Shown here one piece after another: positions 28,874-39,820 of a stretch of 64,000 bases of DNA (within the stretch, counting starts at the first letter, position 1; every line of letters starts with the position of its first letter). The notes beneath the pieces are model-generated. The model had not been told where the DNA came from and did not search any database. It saw only the letters and a program-made list of their open reading frames with translations. The stretch is from Saccharomycopsis malanga (lineage: Eukaryota > Ascomycota > Saccharomycetes > Ascoideales > Saccharomycopsidaceae). The translations under genes were made by a program, and so were the position numbers. The stretch is taken from contig CP025321.1 of assembly GCA_004014935.1 (NCBI GenBank), forward strand, positions 3,038,001 through 3,102,000, given 5' to 3'.

Positions 28874-29904
28874 CAAATCTGGTCACTCCTTGCTGATTAT
28901 TTTGCCGAATGTATCAACAAATCGCAGCACCTTTAAGGCTATGTGTTGTTCTAGATGCTAGTGTATGGCATGGATGATTTGGTGAACCTTGCGAAATGTA
29001 CGTAGAAAAAAAGGAAATTTTCCTAAAACGGATAGTTTTTCTATATCGGGCCATATATGCATGAAATGTGTGACACTGGGCTGGGCCATAAAAAGCTGCC
29101 TACAATGAGTGAAGTTAGCTTGTTAAAGAAATTGTTATTTTTGATAATTGGCCACTTTAATTGTGAGCTCCTGGGCGATTGAGAAGCTGCCAGAGATATG
29201 GTTTTATTTGACGGCTGACTGTGAAGAATAATATCTCCAGGTGAAGCAACTGAGGACATAAATTGGGCTTGAAGTATAAGGTTATTATCGGATTGTTTGA
29301 TAGCTATTTTGAAAGAGTGAAAAATGATTTGGAGTATATTTTTCAAATCCCGGAATATTTTGGTGATGTGTAGGTCGAGAGATTCTTGACTACCGTTTGG
29401 TGACTATAAGTATGGTAAGGTTGTCAGTTACAAGAGAGAAAAAGTCTCGGTCATAAAGAGAAGCTTATTTTTCAAAACATTGGTAAGTTTTTAATAACTA
29501 CTAAAACAGCCGTAAACTCATGTTAATAAATCTCTTTGTTCTTTTGGCATGTACAAAACATTTAAAGTTGTTTATCTTCAAGCTTACAAAATAATTCCAC
29601 GGTTAAAATATGATTATACACTTCATTTCGCTTTTTGCATTATCATAATATGTCATGACGTGGTGGACAGATTTCTTTTCTACCTACTTTTCCCATTTTA
29701 GTATGGCTTAAATAGGAGGAGTAACAGTCTTAAAAAAGAATAACTAACTACTGGTAAGTCCTACAATTCAACATTTTCGAACCAAAAATCCTAATAACTT
29801 TTCAAATACAACCATACAATTTTACAATTGACAACTTGGAACTGGCATCACCCCATTTGCCCTATTCTGTATTCCCAATGTAGTCAACGGCCCACACCCC
29901 TGAA

Positions 29905-30018
29905 ATGTCAGCTGATAAGGGTGTCATTTCCCTTTTAGGCGGTAAAATATTTCAGATGATTCATACAATCTGGAGAGCCAAATCACGGACAAAAGGTAAA
30001 AGCTTCAAAAGAGATTAG
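29905..30018 (+). other. Possible upstream ORF before ADE3 (37 codons)
   Basis: This frame opens with ATG and closes with TAG, 43 bp before the ADE3 ATG and in a different frame. The encoded peptide resembles nothing I know. It would be translated only if transcription starts upstream of 29905. Confidence 0.3.
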
Positions 30019-30061
30019 ATCTAAACCTGGTTTTCCCATATTACGCCATAAGTAGACCATC

Positions 30062-32884
30062 ATGACTGCTCAAATAATAGATGGCAAGGCCATTGCGGCC
30101 TCTATCAGAGCTTCTTTGAAGCAAGATGTTGCTGATTTCAAGGAGAACCATCCGCTGTTCAGCCCTGCACTTGCAGTGGTGCAAGTTGGTGCTCGACCAG
30201 ACTCTGCTGTTTATGTTCGTATGAAGCGTAAAGCTGCTGAGGAAATAGGGGCTTCTTTTTATCATTTGGATCTTCCAGAGGCTGTTTCTCAAGAAGAACT
30301 TCTTTCTGAGATTCAGCGTCTTAACAATGATTCGAGAATTCACGGTATTATTGTTCAACTTCCACTTCCAGGACATTTGGATCCAAAGATTGTGACTAAT
30401 GCAGTCAATCCTGCCAAGGATGTTGATGGATTCACAAGCTATAATATTGGTGAGTTGTCCAAGCGTCATGGCCAACCATATTTCTTGCCTTGTACTCCTA
30501 AGGGAGTTATTGACTTGCTCAAACAATCCAACATTCCTGTTGCTGGAAAGCATGCTGTTGTTTTAGGGAGATCTGACATTGTAGGAGCTCCTTTGGCTGT
30601 TCTTCTTAGAAATTTGGATGCCACTGTGACCTCGGTCCATTCTCGTTCTCAAAACATTCCAAAGCTTCTTCAATCTGCTGACATTGTTGTTTCTGCCATT
30701 GGACAGCCTGGTTTTGTCAAAGCCGACTGGCTTTCCTCCAATGCTGTGGTTATTGATGTGGGAACCAACTATATTGCTGATGAGACCAGAAAGTCTGGAT
30801 CACGTATGGTTGGCGATGTTGATTACGAAGCAGCAAAAGAAAAGGTGACTTTCATCACTCCAGTTCCAGGTGGAGTTGGTCCTATGACTGTTGCAGAATT
30901 GCTTTCCAATGTAGTCAGTGCTGCCAAAACCACTGTTTTGGGAAGTCGTCAATCCAAACGTTTTATTCCATTGAAGTTGAGATTGCAAAACCCAGTGCCT
31001 TCGGATTATGAAATTTCCAGAGCACAGACCCCTAAACCTATTACTACCGTAGCCAACGAGGCCAGCATTCCAGCGGACGACCTTGAACCGTATGGATCGA
31101 CGAAAGCAAAGGTCAAATTGTCTGTTTTGAACAAGTACGGCAACCGTAAAAACGGTAAGTACATTCTCGTCACTGGGATCACGCCTACCCCTCTTGGAGA
31201 GGGCAAGTCCACGACCACGGTTGGTCTTGCACAGGCCCTAGGTGCGCATTTGAACAAGTTGGTCTTTGCCAATGTTAGACAGCCTTCGATGGGACCTACC
31301 TTTGGTATCAAGGGTGGAGCTGCTGGTGGAGGTTATTCGCAGGTTATTCCAATGGATGAATTCAACATGCATTTGACAGGTGATATCCATGCTATTTCAA
31401 TGGCAAACAACTTGCTTGCTGCTGCCATTGATACCAGAATGTTCCATGAAAACACCCAGAAAGACGGACCTTTGTATAGAAGATTGGTGCCTGTCAAGAA
31501 CGGAAAGAGACAGTTTTCCCCTGTGATGTTCACAAGATTGGCCAAGCTTGGAATCAACAAAGTAGATCCTGACGAGTTGACCGAAGAGGAAATAGCTAGA
31601 TTTGTCAGATTGGACATTGACCCTGAGTCCATTACATGGAAAAGAGTTGTGGATTGCAATGATCGTTTCCTTAGAGGAATCACTATCGGAGAAGCCAAGA
31701 CCGAACGTGGTTTCACCCGTCAAACGGGCTTTGAAATCTCCGTTGCCTCTGAATGTATGGCCATTTTGGCTCTTGCCACGTCTTTGCAAGACTTGAGAGC
31801 CAGATTGGGAAGAATCGTGGTTGCTACGTCCAAATCCGGAGAACCAATCACCTGTGATGACATTGGTGCTGGTGGTGCCTTAACTGCTTTATTGAAAGAT
31901 GCCATTAAGCCAACCTTGATGCAGACCTTGGAAGGGACTCCGGTATTGATCCATGCTGGTCCTTTTGCCAACATATCCATTGGTGCCAACTCCATTCTTG
32001 CTGATAAAATCAGTTTGAAATTGACTGGTACCGAAGCCAACGATGATACTGAGGAGACAGGCTATGTTGTCACTGAAGCTGGTTTTGATTTCACCATGGG
32101 AGGCGAACGTTTTCTCAACATCAAGACCAGAAACTCTGGTCTCATTCCTGACTTGGTTATCATTGTTGCCACTGTCAGAGCCTTGAAAGTACACGGTGGA
32201 GGTGCAGAAGTCAAGGCAGGTGTTCCTTTGGCTAAAGAATACGTTACCGAAGACTTGGAATTGTTGTCCAAAGGATGCTCCAACTTGGTCAAACACATCG
32301 AAAACGCCAGATCGTTTGGCTTGAGGGTTTTGGTTGTTGTCAACGCTATGAAAAACGACACTGCCAACGAACACGAGGTCATTAGAAAGCAAGCCAAGGC
32401 AGCTGGTGCAGTGGATGCAGTGGTCTCAAACCATTGGGAAAAAGGTGGTTTCGGTGCTGTCGATTTTGCTCAAAAGGTTGTAGACATCACCTCCACCCCT
32501 GCTGAAACAGAGTTTAAGTTCACTTACGACCTTGAAGATCCAATAGACGTCAAGATTCAAAAGATAGCTACCACCCTTTATGGTGCCAAAGACGTCGAGT
32601 TCCTTCCAGAAGCCCAAAAGAAACTTGAATTGTACACCAAACAAGGCTTCGACAAGTTACCAATTTGCATTGCCAAAACACAGTACTCCTTGTCTCATGA
32701 TGCTGCATTGAAAGGTGTTCCTACCGGATTCACCTTCCCAATTAGAGATATCAAGGCCAGTATTGGTGCCGGATACTTGTACGCTTTGGCTGCCGAAATT
32801 CAAACAATCCCTGGTTTGCCAACCCACTGTGGTTTTATGGATGTGGAAGTTAACGATGATGGTGAAATTGAAGGTTTGTTTTAA
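30062..32884 (+). CDS. ADE3: C1-tetrahydrofolate synthase, cytosolic trifunctional
   Basis: This enzyme has 5,10-methylene-THF dehydrogenase, methenyl-THF cyclohydrolase and 10-formyl-THF synthetase activities, feeding one-carbon units to purine synthesis. Of 940 residues, ~1-300 are the dehydrogenase/cyclohydrolase domain, with YVRMKRKAAEEIG (catalytic lysine), GIIVQLPLPGHLD, GRSDIVGAPLA and the signature PGGVGPMTVAELL. Residues ~325-940 are the synthetase, with the P-loop TPTPLGEGKST near 380, plus NVRQPSMGPTFGIKGGAAGGGY and the end block PTGFTFPIRD. The protein starts directly with MTAQIIDGKAIA and has no mitochondrial presequence, so it is ADE3 rather than its mitochondrial paralogue MIS1. 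No breaks in the frame. Confidence 0.96.
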   Translation: MTAQIIDGKAIAASIRASLKQDVADFKENHPLFSPALAVVQVGARPDSAVYVRMKRKAAEEIGASFYHLDLPEAVSQEELLSEIQRLNNDSRIHGIIVQLPLPGHLDPKIVTNAVNPAKDVDGFTSYNIGELSKRHGQPYFLPCTPKGVIDLLKQSNIPVAGKHAVVLGRSDIVGAPLAVLLRNLDATVTSVHSRSQNIPKLLQSADIVVSAIGQPGFVKADWLSSNAVVIDVGTNYIADETRKSGSRMVGDVDYEAAKEKVTFITPVPGGVGPMTVAELLSNVVSAAKTTVLGSRQSKRFIPLKLRLQNPVPSDYEISRAQTPKPITTVANEASIPADDLEPYGSTKAKVKLSVLNKYGNRKNGKYILVTGITPTPLGEGKSTTTVGLAQALGAHLNKLVFANVRQPSMGPTFGIKGGAAGGGYSQVIPMDEFNMHLTGDIHAISMANNLLAAAIDTRMFHENTQKDGPLYRRLVPVKNGKRQFSPVMFTRLAKLGINKVDPDELTEEEIARFVRLDIDPESITWKRVVDCNDRFLRGITIGEAKTERGFTRQTGFEISVASECMAILALATSLQDLRARLGRIVVATSKSGEPITCDDIGAGGALTALLKDAIKPTLMQTLEGTPVLIHAGPFANISIGANSILADKISLKLTGTEANDDTEETGYVVTEAGFDFTMGGERFLNIKTRNSGLIPDLVIIVATVRALKVHGGGAEVKAGVPLAKEYVTEDLELLSKGCSNLVKHIENARSFGLRVLVVVNAMKNDTANEHEVIRKQAKAAGAVDAVVSNHWEKGGFGAVDFAQKVVDITSTPAETEFKFTYDLEDPIDVKIQKIATTLYGAKDVEFLPEAQKKLELYTKQGFDKLPICIAKTQYSLSHDAALKGVPTGFTFPIRDIKASIGAGYLYALAAEIQTIPGLPTHCGFMDVEVNDDGEIEGLF

Positions 32885-33702
32885 ATCATGTTTTTCTTTT
32901 TTTTACTTTTTTCTTTTGTTCATCCTTTAGCATCAACTGCTATTTTGAAAATTTCATGTATTACCTCTTTCAACACTTAATGGTCTTCAATATATAAATA
33001 TACACATGTATATATAATTGTCTTTTGTAGCTGAATTTGAATTTTTAAAGAACTTTGAAAATTCAACTTTTGAAACGGATCTTGTATACCGCTAATGCTC
33101 CGATGTATGCCCTTAAAACATATTGAGGACGTATAGCTATTTGAAAACCTTAACTGGACTGAAATTATCTCAAGTTCGATAACAATCGTATAAAGATATG
33201 GATTTAATCCAAAGAAAAACAATTTGAAACTAAAACAATAAAACTCTTTCAATTCAATTGACATAGCGTTATATTTAAACTAAAACTTTTCTTCTCGGTC
33301 TTCAAATGCCCCTTTCTTTGGAACAAAAGTTCATTTAAGCGCTAGAGGAAGGGCAAATAAAACTATAGGCAATTTAAAACTATGGAATAACGCCAAGAAT
33401 AAAAATGAGTCTCTTTGAGGGGTGAAAAACACGATTTTTAACTAATATGTTATTTTCGATAAGATGGTACTTTCTCACTTTTAAATATTTTGTAACAATC
33501 GAATCTCAAAACAAAGTACATTGAATTAAACACTAGGGTTTGGCCAATATAGAATTATAATTTTGTATGGCTTGGTTTACTGTAAAGACACAGAATACGA
33601 TTTAAAAGAATCAACTCTTTGGAGAAATTGGCAATTTTCCGTTATATCAAATATTTATGTGCAAATCTGAAAATTATTATTATAAATAGTACTTTAATAT
33701 AG

Positions 33703-33915
33703 AAAAAAAATTTAAAATGTTGTTGTCCTTTTTTTGAATCAAAATAACTCAGATAGCACTGAGTTAATTTAATAAAACCATTGATCAATACTGCAAAACA
33801 TCAAGAGCGCGAATCGAGTCCCAAAACCTAAAGTGAGGAACGCCACACTTGTTTTGCATGGCGCATGGTGGCGCCTGATGGCACAGCCAACTTGGCCACT
33901 CGGCAATAGTAAGGC
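33703..33915 (-). ncRNA. Candidate Pol III-type small RNA or tRNA relic
   Basis: Read on the minus strand, TGCCGAGTGGCCAAGTTGGC (ending in a GCC/GGC D-arm-like pair) matches a type 2 tRNA A box at 33896-33905. GGGACTCGATTCG at about 33808-33820 resembles a B box (GGTTCRANTCC) 75 bp downstream. Next comes a perfect 8-bp hairpin (33745-33766) followed by TTTT, then eight Ts at 33710-33703, a good Pol III stop. A canonical tRNA does not fold: the acceptor and T-stem partners fail to pair. It may be a decayed tRNA-Leu/Ser, another Pol III RNA, or chance. Confidence 0.3.
33745..33766. repeat. Perfect 8-bp hairpin, 6-nt loop
   Basis: TAACTCAG and CTGAGTTA pair around ATAGCA. On the minus strand a short T-run follows within two bases, giving a terminator-like shape. 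Confidence 0.6.
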
Positions 33916-34545
33916 ATAGAGGCATATTTTTGTTGAAAAAACAGAATATTTTTACTTTTCGAGAGTATAATTTGGCAATTAATAAGCCCATTTTTTTGCT
34001 AATTGTATAAGCAGAAATAAAAGGGTTGTTGGATAATTTATGAGAGATACTACGCCTTGAAATGACTTGTCTATGAGATCAGTATTATTGTGGATAATTT
34101 TGTTACCCTTGAGCCTGTAAGGTCTTTATCTCTTCTCCAATGTACTATCTGCTAAAATATCCTGCGCAACGGCTCCAAAGCACTCTATATGTCCTTATTT
34201 ACTGTTAGGAAATCGGTTAAATTCTACGCCATTTTCAATCTGTCATAAGATCCATAAAGTAGTATGTTAGAAGGTGAAACTATGAGCTACAAATTTTCCA
34301 TATATAGACTGTAGATTGCTCAAACTAATACAGCTTTTTATCAACCATTTGAAAGGTGAAATGTCTGTTTTGATAGAAAATACCATACGTTATATCATTT
34401 TCAATGAGTCAAAGCATAACCATTTACAAATTATTTCAATAGCTTAAATTCACAGTTCCTTTTTGTTTCCAAAAGTCTCTTGGAGCTATGTATTAAACGC
34501 TAAATAATGTACAAACTTTGATGAGACGACTTTGTAAAAAACTTT

Positions 34546-36882
34546 TCAGTTTTGCAAAAGCTTGGATGTCAAAGCCTCAAGATCCTCCAATGTTTCTGGA
34601 TCATTATACTCAATAACGTTGGTGCCATAGTCAGCACCTGCTTTTCCATTGATCTTATCGTTATTAAACCACTTGGCCTTTTTAGCTGCTGGTTCATCGT
34701 CACTATCATCACCGGAACTATCTGCTTTATTGTCATCATCAGAATAATATTCTCTCTGCTTTGCAAGATCAGTATCGATATCTCCAGTACCAACAACATA
34801 TTGAACCTCCTCATCATCGCCACTGTATTCCTCGTCCTCAAACGCTTGTTTCTCCAATTCCTTGCGTCTTCTCTTTTTCTCTTGTCTTTTTGCCCTAGCA
34901 ACTTCTTTATCTTCCTCATCTCTTTCTGCCATATCTTTTGTTTCTTTCTCAACAAACTCTTTGATTTGTTGTTCTGCCTCACCTCTTTTGCGGAAATCTT
35001 CTTCATCTTCCAACTCATATATAGGATGAGCAACACCCTCGTCATCGAATTTCAATTTTGAAGGGTTTCCATGGTTTGCCAAAGAAGCTTTTCTGGATAA
35101 AGATTTCTTTAACTGTCTCTTAGACACTGGTATGGACAAGTCTGGAAGATCTTCTTCCTTCAACTCATGATCGGTTCTTTTGACGGACATAAAGCCATCC
35201 TCATCATCGTCTTCATCAGCCTGTTTGGTGACGTTCAAGTAATGTTCTGACAAAACATTTTGGTTCTGTCTTTCAAACATACGATCGTATTTTGTTCTGA
35301 CTTCTTTTTTCTTTTCAGCATCCTCCACAATTTCGCCATCATCGTTCATCTTCGATAATTTCAATAACTGTCGAGAAGCGTTTTTCATTTCCTTGGATTT
35401 GTTTTCTCCCTTTATTTTGATCTTAGGGGCACCAGGTAAACCTAAAGACTTGGCATACTCTTCTGATGGCAACTTGGTGACATCAAACACTTCTTTATCA
35501 GACTGCAAGTGGACTGATCTGAAATAGGAAATAAATGCCTTCTGACCCAAATATTTGATTTCTGGGTCCGAGAAACACAAGGCTTGTAATTTAGACTGAA
35601 TAGATTTCTTCTTGGCCTGCTTTATATTCAACTTTTTAGGAGCTATCTTTTTAGCCTCCAATCTTTTCAAAAAAGGTTCTTCTTCAGTAGGGGTAAGAAA
35701 TAATAACGATTTACCCTTTTTACCAAATCTTGCGGATCTTCCTACTCTGTGCACATACGTTGCAATGTCTTCGGGGCAATCTACTTGGACAACCCAATCG
35801 ACAGATGGAAAATCAAGCCCTCTAGCAACGACATCAGTGGCCAATAAACAAGCATGGTCTGCTTTTGAAAATTTGTAAGTGGTTTCCATTCGAGAGGTCT
35901 GTTTCTGTCTGCCATGCAACTTTAAAAGTGATATACCTGGTTGCATCGTTCTAAAGGTTTCATAAACATAATGAACCTGCTTGGAACAAGAGAAAAACAC
36001 AATCATTTTGGATTTGAGATGGGTCTTTATGAAACTCCATAATGTGTCCAATTTATCTTGTAATTCTACGCTAATGTAACTTTCATCCAAAGACTCTGGG
36101 GTCAGCTTGACTTCCCTGTTGGCCTCTGTGTCAATATACTGTGGATTCACTAAAGACAATCTTGCCAAATCACTCACAGACTTTGTCTGGGTTGCAGAAA
36201 ACAACAATGTTTGTCTACTAGGAGATAAACTCAGCAAAATGGCATCCAAGGACTTTTTGAATCCCATGTCCAAAATTCTATCTGCTTCGTCAAGCACTAG
36301 CAATTGTAAGTTTGAAAGTTCCAAGCCTGCCGTTTGGTCGAAATGCTGAAGTATACGTCCTGGTGTGCCTATCAAAATGTTCATCTTTGCAATTCTTTCT
36401 TTTTCAAACTTGACGTCCTTTCCACCAATGACAAGACCAGCAGAAAATGCATTGTAGCGTCCAATCTTGACTAGCACTTCGTATATCTGGATAGCAAGCT
36501 CTCTGGTTGGCGATATTACAAGTGCTCCCAATCCATCATATTCATTCCATGATTTCCTGTACAACGTCTCTATCAACGGTACTAAAAAGGCTAACGTCTT
36601 TCCTGATCCGGTTCTCGCAGCACCGAGTATATCCTTACCCTTCAAAGCTAATGGAATTGTTTTACGCTGAATGTCGGTCATGGATATAAAACCTGCATCA
36701 GTAAGACCTCTCAAAGTGCCCTGAGAAATTGGAAGCTCTTTAAACTGAGAAATGCTATTGATATCTTTCTCCTCATCGAATTCCTTTATTTTCGTTTCAA
36801 GACTCTCAATATACTCCTTTTCTTTCTTAACGTTCTCTTTTCTCTGATTTTTGAAAGTCTTTGACTTTGTTTTTTTGGCCAT
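34546..36882 (-). CDS. DBP4: DEAD-box RNA helicase of 18S rRNA processing
   Basis: This is a nucleolar ATP-dependent RNA helicase that releases U14 snoRNA from pre-rRNA during small-subunit assembly. In 778 residues it shows the Q motif ([14 protein letters not shown]...DIQ, 47-72), Walker A ARTGSGKT at 89-96, PTREL near 125, DEAD at 198-201, SAT near 225, and [10 protein letters not shown] closing the second RecA lobe. The rest is a charged tail with acidic and basic clusters, typical of Dbp4/Hca4. The family-specific start [15 protein letters not shown] and the segment [24 protein letters not shown] support Dbp4 over other DEAD-box proteins. The length is close to the 770 residues of the yeast protein. 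An A-tract/T-tract and a GATGAG (PAC) element lie ~110 bp upstream. Confidence 0.95.
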   Translation of the reverse strand: MAKKTKSKTFKNQRKENVKKEKEYIESLETKIKEFDEEKDINSISQFKELPISQGTLRGLTDAGFISMTDIQRKTIPLALKGKDILGAARTGSGKTLAFLVPLIETLYRKSWNEYDGLGALVISPTRELAIQIYEVLVKIGRYNAFSAGLVIGGKDVKFEKERIAKMNILIGTPGRILQHFDQTAGLELSNLQLLVLDEADRILDMGFKKSLDAILLSLSPSRQTLLFSATQTKSVSDLARLSLVNPQYIDTEANREVKLTPESLDESYISVELQDKLDTLWSFIKTHLKSKMIVFFSCSKQVHYVYETFRTMQPGISLLKLHGRQKQTSRMETTYKFSKADHACLLATDVVARGLDFPSVDWVVQVDCPEDIATYVHRVGRSARFGKKGKSLLFLTPTEEEPFLKRLEAKKIAPKKLNIKQAKKKSIQSKLQALCFSDPEIKYLGQKAFISYFRSVHLQSDKEVFDVTKLPSEEYAKSLGLPGAPKIKIKGENKSKEMKNASRQLLKLSKMNDDGEIVEDAEKKKEVRTKYDRMFERQNQNVLSEHYLNVTKQADEDDDEDGFMSVKRTDHELKEEDLPDLSIPVSKRQLKKSLSRKASLANHGNPSKLKFDDEGVAHPIYELEDEEDFRKRGEAEQQIKEFVEKETKDMAERDEEDKEVARAKRQEKKRRRKELEKQAFEDEEYSGDDEEVQYVVGTGDIDTDLAKQREYYSDDDNKADSSGDDSDDEPAAKKAKWFNNDKINGKAGADYGTNVIEYNDPETLEDLEALTSKLLQN

Positions 36883-37439
36883 ATTGTCTATGTGTTCTCT
36901 TTCCAGTTATATTATCTATAAAACTTGGACTACAATTGAAATCACGTCTATATTCTACATACTTTAATGCATGAAAAAAAAAAAATTTTTTTTATCCGAT
37001 GAGCGCACTCATGCAGACGTGCATTGCTCTGCAGTGCTACGCAGCGTCATAACTTCTATTTTGACTTAATAAGTCTATAAGAATTTGAATTGTTCAGATA
37101 ATTATCAAGAATGTAAAAGAAAATTATTATCAAGATAATTTTGACAAACTTGTCTTTTAAAAACTTTTGAATGTAGATATGAAGTCATTGAACATGTTGA
37201 GTCACATATACTTAAATAACGCTACGTATTACCTTAAAATTTGGATTGAAATTTCACTTTGGTTGTTTTACAAGGTAACTGAATGCGACAAGAGGAAACA
37301 TATAAGTTTGCCCCCATTCATTCTTTAATCAAAAAATCCTACTTAGCTTTATGCTGTCAAATGCTATAACGTTCATTTCTATGACTAAAAATACATGCAA
37401 ACCAAAACTTTCGCTAGACAAAAAAAATGACATAATCCA
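36883..37439. promoter_or_regulatory. DBP4 promoter region and NOP9 3' flank
   Basis: These 557 bp hold an RRPE/PAC pair at 36974-37013 near DBP4, a GC-richer stretch with TGCTCTGCAGTGCTACGCAG around 37026-37047, and plain AT-rich sequence up to the NOP9 stop. Confidence 0.6.
36974..37013. promoter_or_regulatory. RRPE-like A/T tract plus PAC element before DBP4
   Basis: Twelve As and eight Ts (36974-36993) are followed four bases later by GATGAG (36998-37003), the PAC core, and by an inverted near-copy CTCATG (37008-37013). The pair lies 90-130 bp before the ATG. This is the standard ribosome-biogenesis promoter grammar. Confidence 0.7.
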
Positions 37440-39443
37440 CTAGTTCTTTCTTTTGCGTCCTCTCAACTTTTGCTTTTTCAAATTGCTATTACTATTGCTG
37501 TCGTTTGGTCTTTTATTATACTGGTTGAATTTGTTGGCATCAGCGTCTGGCTTTCCATCTTTTTTGGTCTCTTGGGAGTCGTCAGCAGCTTTAGGTGTAA
37601 CTTTTTCAAACTCTTGTTCCTTAACTAAAAACCTCCAGTCACTTCTCTTTCTGATATACAAATCCAACTTCCAATTTTTCCAGACCAAGCGGCCATATGT
37701 ACTTTCTTTCACTCTATCTTTACCAGCAATCAACTCTTCAGCAACTCTTTCCTTGTAGTTAGTCAATTTGACAGTAAAGTCCCATAGTTTATCTACAATG
37801 TGTGACCCATATGCATTGCAGGCGAGTTTCTCGATGCTTCCGAGGAAGCAGTTCATCAATTTTCTTCTTTGGATTACGTCAACATTTTCTATTTTCAAAA
37901 CGCTTTCAACAACATGAGAAAAAACACCATGTGTACACATTTGTATAAGTCTTTCTTGAGGCAAGTTGAGGCATGAGTCGATAGCAAAGTTCAACAATTG
38001 GGGATCGTAGTCCACCAACTTTTCGAAAAAAAGTGCTCTCCATCTTTCTTCTGCGGTAGGCCAATCGTCGTTGGTATTTCCTAAAGTAGAGGTGGACAAT
38101 TTCAAAATATCTTCAAGCATGTTTTCTTGCGAATATTTTTTCAATATCTGTTCAATGATTTCGGTTTTCTTGTAATCTTTCTGAGCACCTGAGGCATCTA
38201 TAATGGCTTTTCCCAAATCCAAATTAATATCAATAAGCTCGTTGATTTCTGGTACCAACTGGTCCAAGATCCATTTTACTTCGCCTTTTCCCAATTTAAA
38301 AAGAAGACCCTCGACAACAAAAAGTCCAGTATTCTCTCTTCTCACAAGCTTTTGTATTCTTTCTTTCATGTAAAGTCTATACAACCGGTCTACGTTTTTC
38401 TGCAATCCATACTTGACCACAGCTTCCAAAAAATGCGATCCCACAGGGTCACTAAGCAAGTATTCAACATATGCTCCTTCTGCTTGGTCTTTATCATGAT
38501 CAAGGGGGAAAAATATCAAGTGATAAAATGGTCTTTCTCTGTTAACCATGCCTTCTATTTGAATAATAAGCTGTAACACTGGAGAGGCCACTTTATCAAT
38601 AGATAAATTTCTTAAAGTTTCTCTGGTCTGTTCTTCCTTGATAGTGTTTAAAACAATCTCCAATTCTTCCTTGAAACTGCTTGGAGTTTGAAAATTTCTC
38701 TTAAAATCGTCACTATCCTTTATTTCGATCATTTTTCTGGCAACCTTCGACTTCTTACTTCTCAACAAGGAGGTACCAACCGTAGTTGAAGGTAACTCCT
38801 TACCTGCTAATACCAAAAGAACCACTCTCAATACGTGCGAGGCATATTGGTGAGAAATCATCTCAGTCAAAAACGGTTTGAGCTCATTCAACATGTAGTT
38901 GAACATGATCTCCATAGAAGGATAAAGTTCTTCGCCTTCTTCAAGTTGTTCGTCCTCCTCCTCGGCTTCTCCTAAGATCTCCTTCTCCATCAACGCAGCA
39001 GCCCTTACAAACAATGTTTCCAAACAGTGCGAAGAATATTTATGGTGAGCAAGGGCCACAAATTGCCCAGAAAAGCTTCTGAACAAAGACTTAATCTGTT
39101 GGGAATTGCCACTGAGAACGAGTCTCTCTACTAACTTGGAACATATTTGATTGGTAACTAGCTTCAACTCCTTACCCTTACTTTCAGCAAAAATACCGTT
39201 GATATACAATACCCTATCCTCTTCATTTTCAAAAAGATTGGTATTTAAGGTGCTTTCTGCTTCTTTGAAATAAGCACTTTCCGAAGGATCAACTAACCCA
39301 TAAAACGGCGATGGTATCTCTGTTTTAGATTGTGGTACTTTATTATCTTCGCTTTCACCCTCAGTCAAGGCAGGAGTCTCAACATCCTCCTCTTTTTTCT
39401 GTTTGGCTTTATCCAATCTTCTTCCTCTTGCCTTCTTAGCCAT
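37440..39443 (-). CDS. NOP9: Nop9, Pumilio-repeat pre-rRNA binding protein
   Basis: This is a nucleolar protein of the 90S/pre-40S particle that binds pre-rRNA near the site D cleavage and blocks early processing. The 667-residue protein begins MAKKARGRRLDKAKQKK and then has FYGLVDPSESAYFKEAE, a stretch specific to Nop9. Puf-type helical repeats follow, for example VALAHHKYSSHCLETL, EMISHQYASHVLRVVL, GSHFLEAVVKYGLQ, GVFSHVVESVLKIE and LACNAYGSHIVDKLW. The C-terminal ~70 residues are basic and include the final KKQKLRGRKRKN. The frame opens eight codons earlier only with TTG, so the ATG at 39443 is used. RRPE and PAC elements lie 40-85 bp upstream. Confidence 0.92.
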   Translation of the reverse strand: MAKKARGRRLDKAKQKKEEDVETPALTEGESEDNKVPQSKTEIPSPFYGLVDPSESAYFKEAESTLNTNLFENEEDRVLYINGIFAESKGKELKLVTNQICSKLVERLVLSGNSQQIKSLFRSFSGQFVALAHHKYSSHCLETLFVRAAALMEKEILGEAEEEDEQLEEGEELYPSMEIMFNYMLNELKPFLTEMISHQYASHVLRVVLLVLAGKELPSTTVGTSLLRSKKSKVARKMIEIKDSDDFKRNFQTPSSFKEELEIVLNTIKEEQTRETLRNLSIDKVASPVLQLIIQIEGMVNRERPFYHLIFFPLDHDKDQAEGAYVEYLLSDPVGSHFLEAVVKYGLQKNVDRLYRLYMKERIQKLVRRENTGLFVVEGLLFKLGKGEVKWILDQLVPEINELIDINLDLGKAIIDASGAQKDYKKTEIIEQILKKYSQENMLEDILKLSTSTLGNTNDDWPTAEERWRALFFEKLVDYDPQLLNFAIDSCLNLPQERLIQMCTHGVFSHVVESVLKIENVDVIQRRKLMNCFLGSIEKLACNAYGSHIVDKLWDFTVKLTNYKERVAEELIAGKDRVKESTYGRLVWKNWKLDLYIRKRSDWRFLVKEQEFEKVTPKAADDSQETKKDGKPDADANKFNQYNKRPNDSNSNSNLKKQKLRGRKRKN

Positions 39444-39820
39444 TTTGTCCCACTTAATATTCTTCAACAGTATGAAACGTCTGTCTCATCTCTCTCTAAA
39501 ATTTTTTTATACTGTGAAAAATTTCACTGCATGTCAATGCGGGTCATTGAAATAATTTTCAACATGAGAGTGCGCTTAGTATATTAGAGTAGTGAAAGGT
39601 TATATATAACCTCTTTGATCTTAATGAAAGTTGAACTGTTACGAATGATTTACAACTTATTGAGTAATTTAATGGTCTAGCACTATTATTTTTTAGCAAT
39701 GTTCTAATAAGTATGGAAAGAAAAAATCAAAAAAGACAAAATGTTTCTAGGAGATAATATAGTAAAAAGAAAGCCTGTTTTCAAAGACGTTTAAAATTTA
39801 TGATTTGATATGATTTGTAA
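39444..39820. promoter_or_regulatory. NOP9 promoter region and chitinase 3' flank
   Basis: These 377 bp contain CTCATC (PAC) at 39485-39490 and AAAATTTTTTT at 39498-39508. They also contain the near-palindrome GTGAAAAATTTCAC (RRPE consensus TGAAAAATTT) at 39514-39527. The rest is AT-rich. Confidence 0.65.
39485..39527. promoter_or_regulatory. PAC and RRPE elements before NOP9
   Basis: CTCATC and two AAATTT-type tracts, one matching TGAAAAATTT, lie 40-85 bp before the ATG. This is the same combination as upstream of DBP4. Confidence 0.7.

Larger units (their letters stand above)
28401..30061. promoter_or_regulatory. Long gap between SWI4-like gene and ADE3
   Basis: This 1661-bp gap lies between two plus-strand genes. 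The first ~300 bp are T-rich 3'-flank. A GC-rich perfect hairpin lies at 28858-28873. Around 29047-29088 two GGGCCAT copies occur. The last 160 bp include a possible 37-codon upstream ORF (29905-30018) ending 43 bp before the ADE3 ATG. No TGACTC site of the Bas1/Gcn4 type was found. No tRNA or protein gene was recognised, although the length leaves room for an unseen ncRNA. Confidence 0.4.
32885..34545. other. Unusually long convergent gap between ADE3 and DBP4
   Basis: These 1661 AT-rich bases separate two 3' ends, which normally sit a few hundred bases apart in this window (355-505 bp in the other convergent pairs). No protein gene was found. On the minus strand, 33915-33703 carries tRNA-like A and B boxes, a perfect hairpin and an 8-T stretch (see separate entry). 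A TGATGAGA near 34519 resembles a snoRNA C box but lacks a clear D box. Confidence 0.5.

Noticed and set aside
29041-29346. 101-codon minus-strand frame upstream of ADE3
   Set aside because: No recognisable family, unremarkable composition and no supporting context; most likely chance.
29494-29511. GTAAGT followed by TACTAAA and ACAG upstream of ADE3
   Set aside because: The spacing would give an intron of about 30 nt, too short to be spliced.
33703-33915. Annotating the A/B-box element as a functional tRNA-Leu or tRNA-Ser
   Set aside because: Acceptor-stem and T-stem halves do not pair and no clear 7-base anticodon loop can be placed; listed only as a weak ncRNA candidate.
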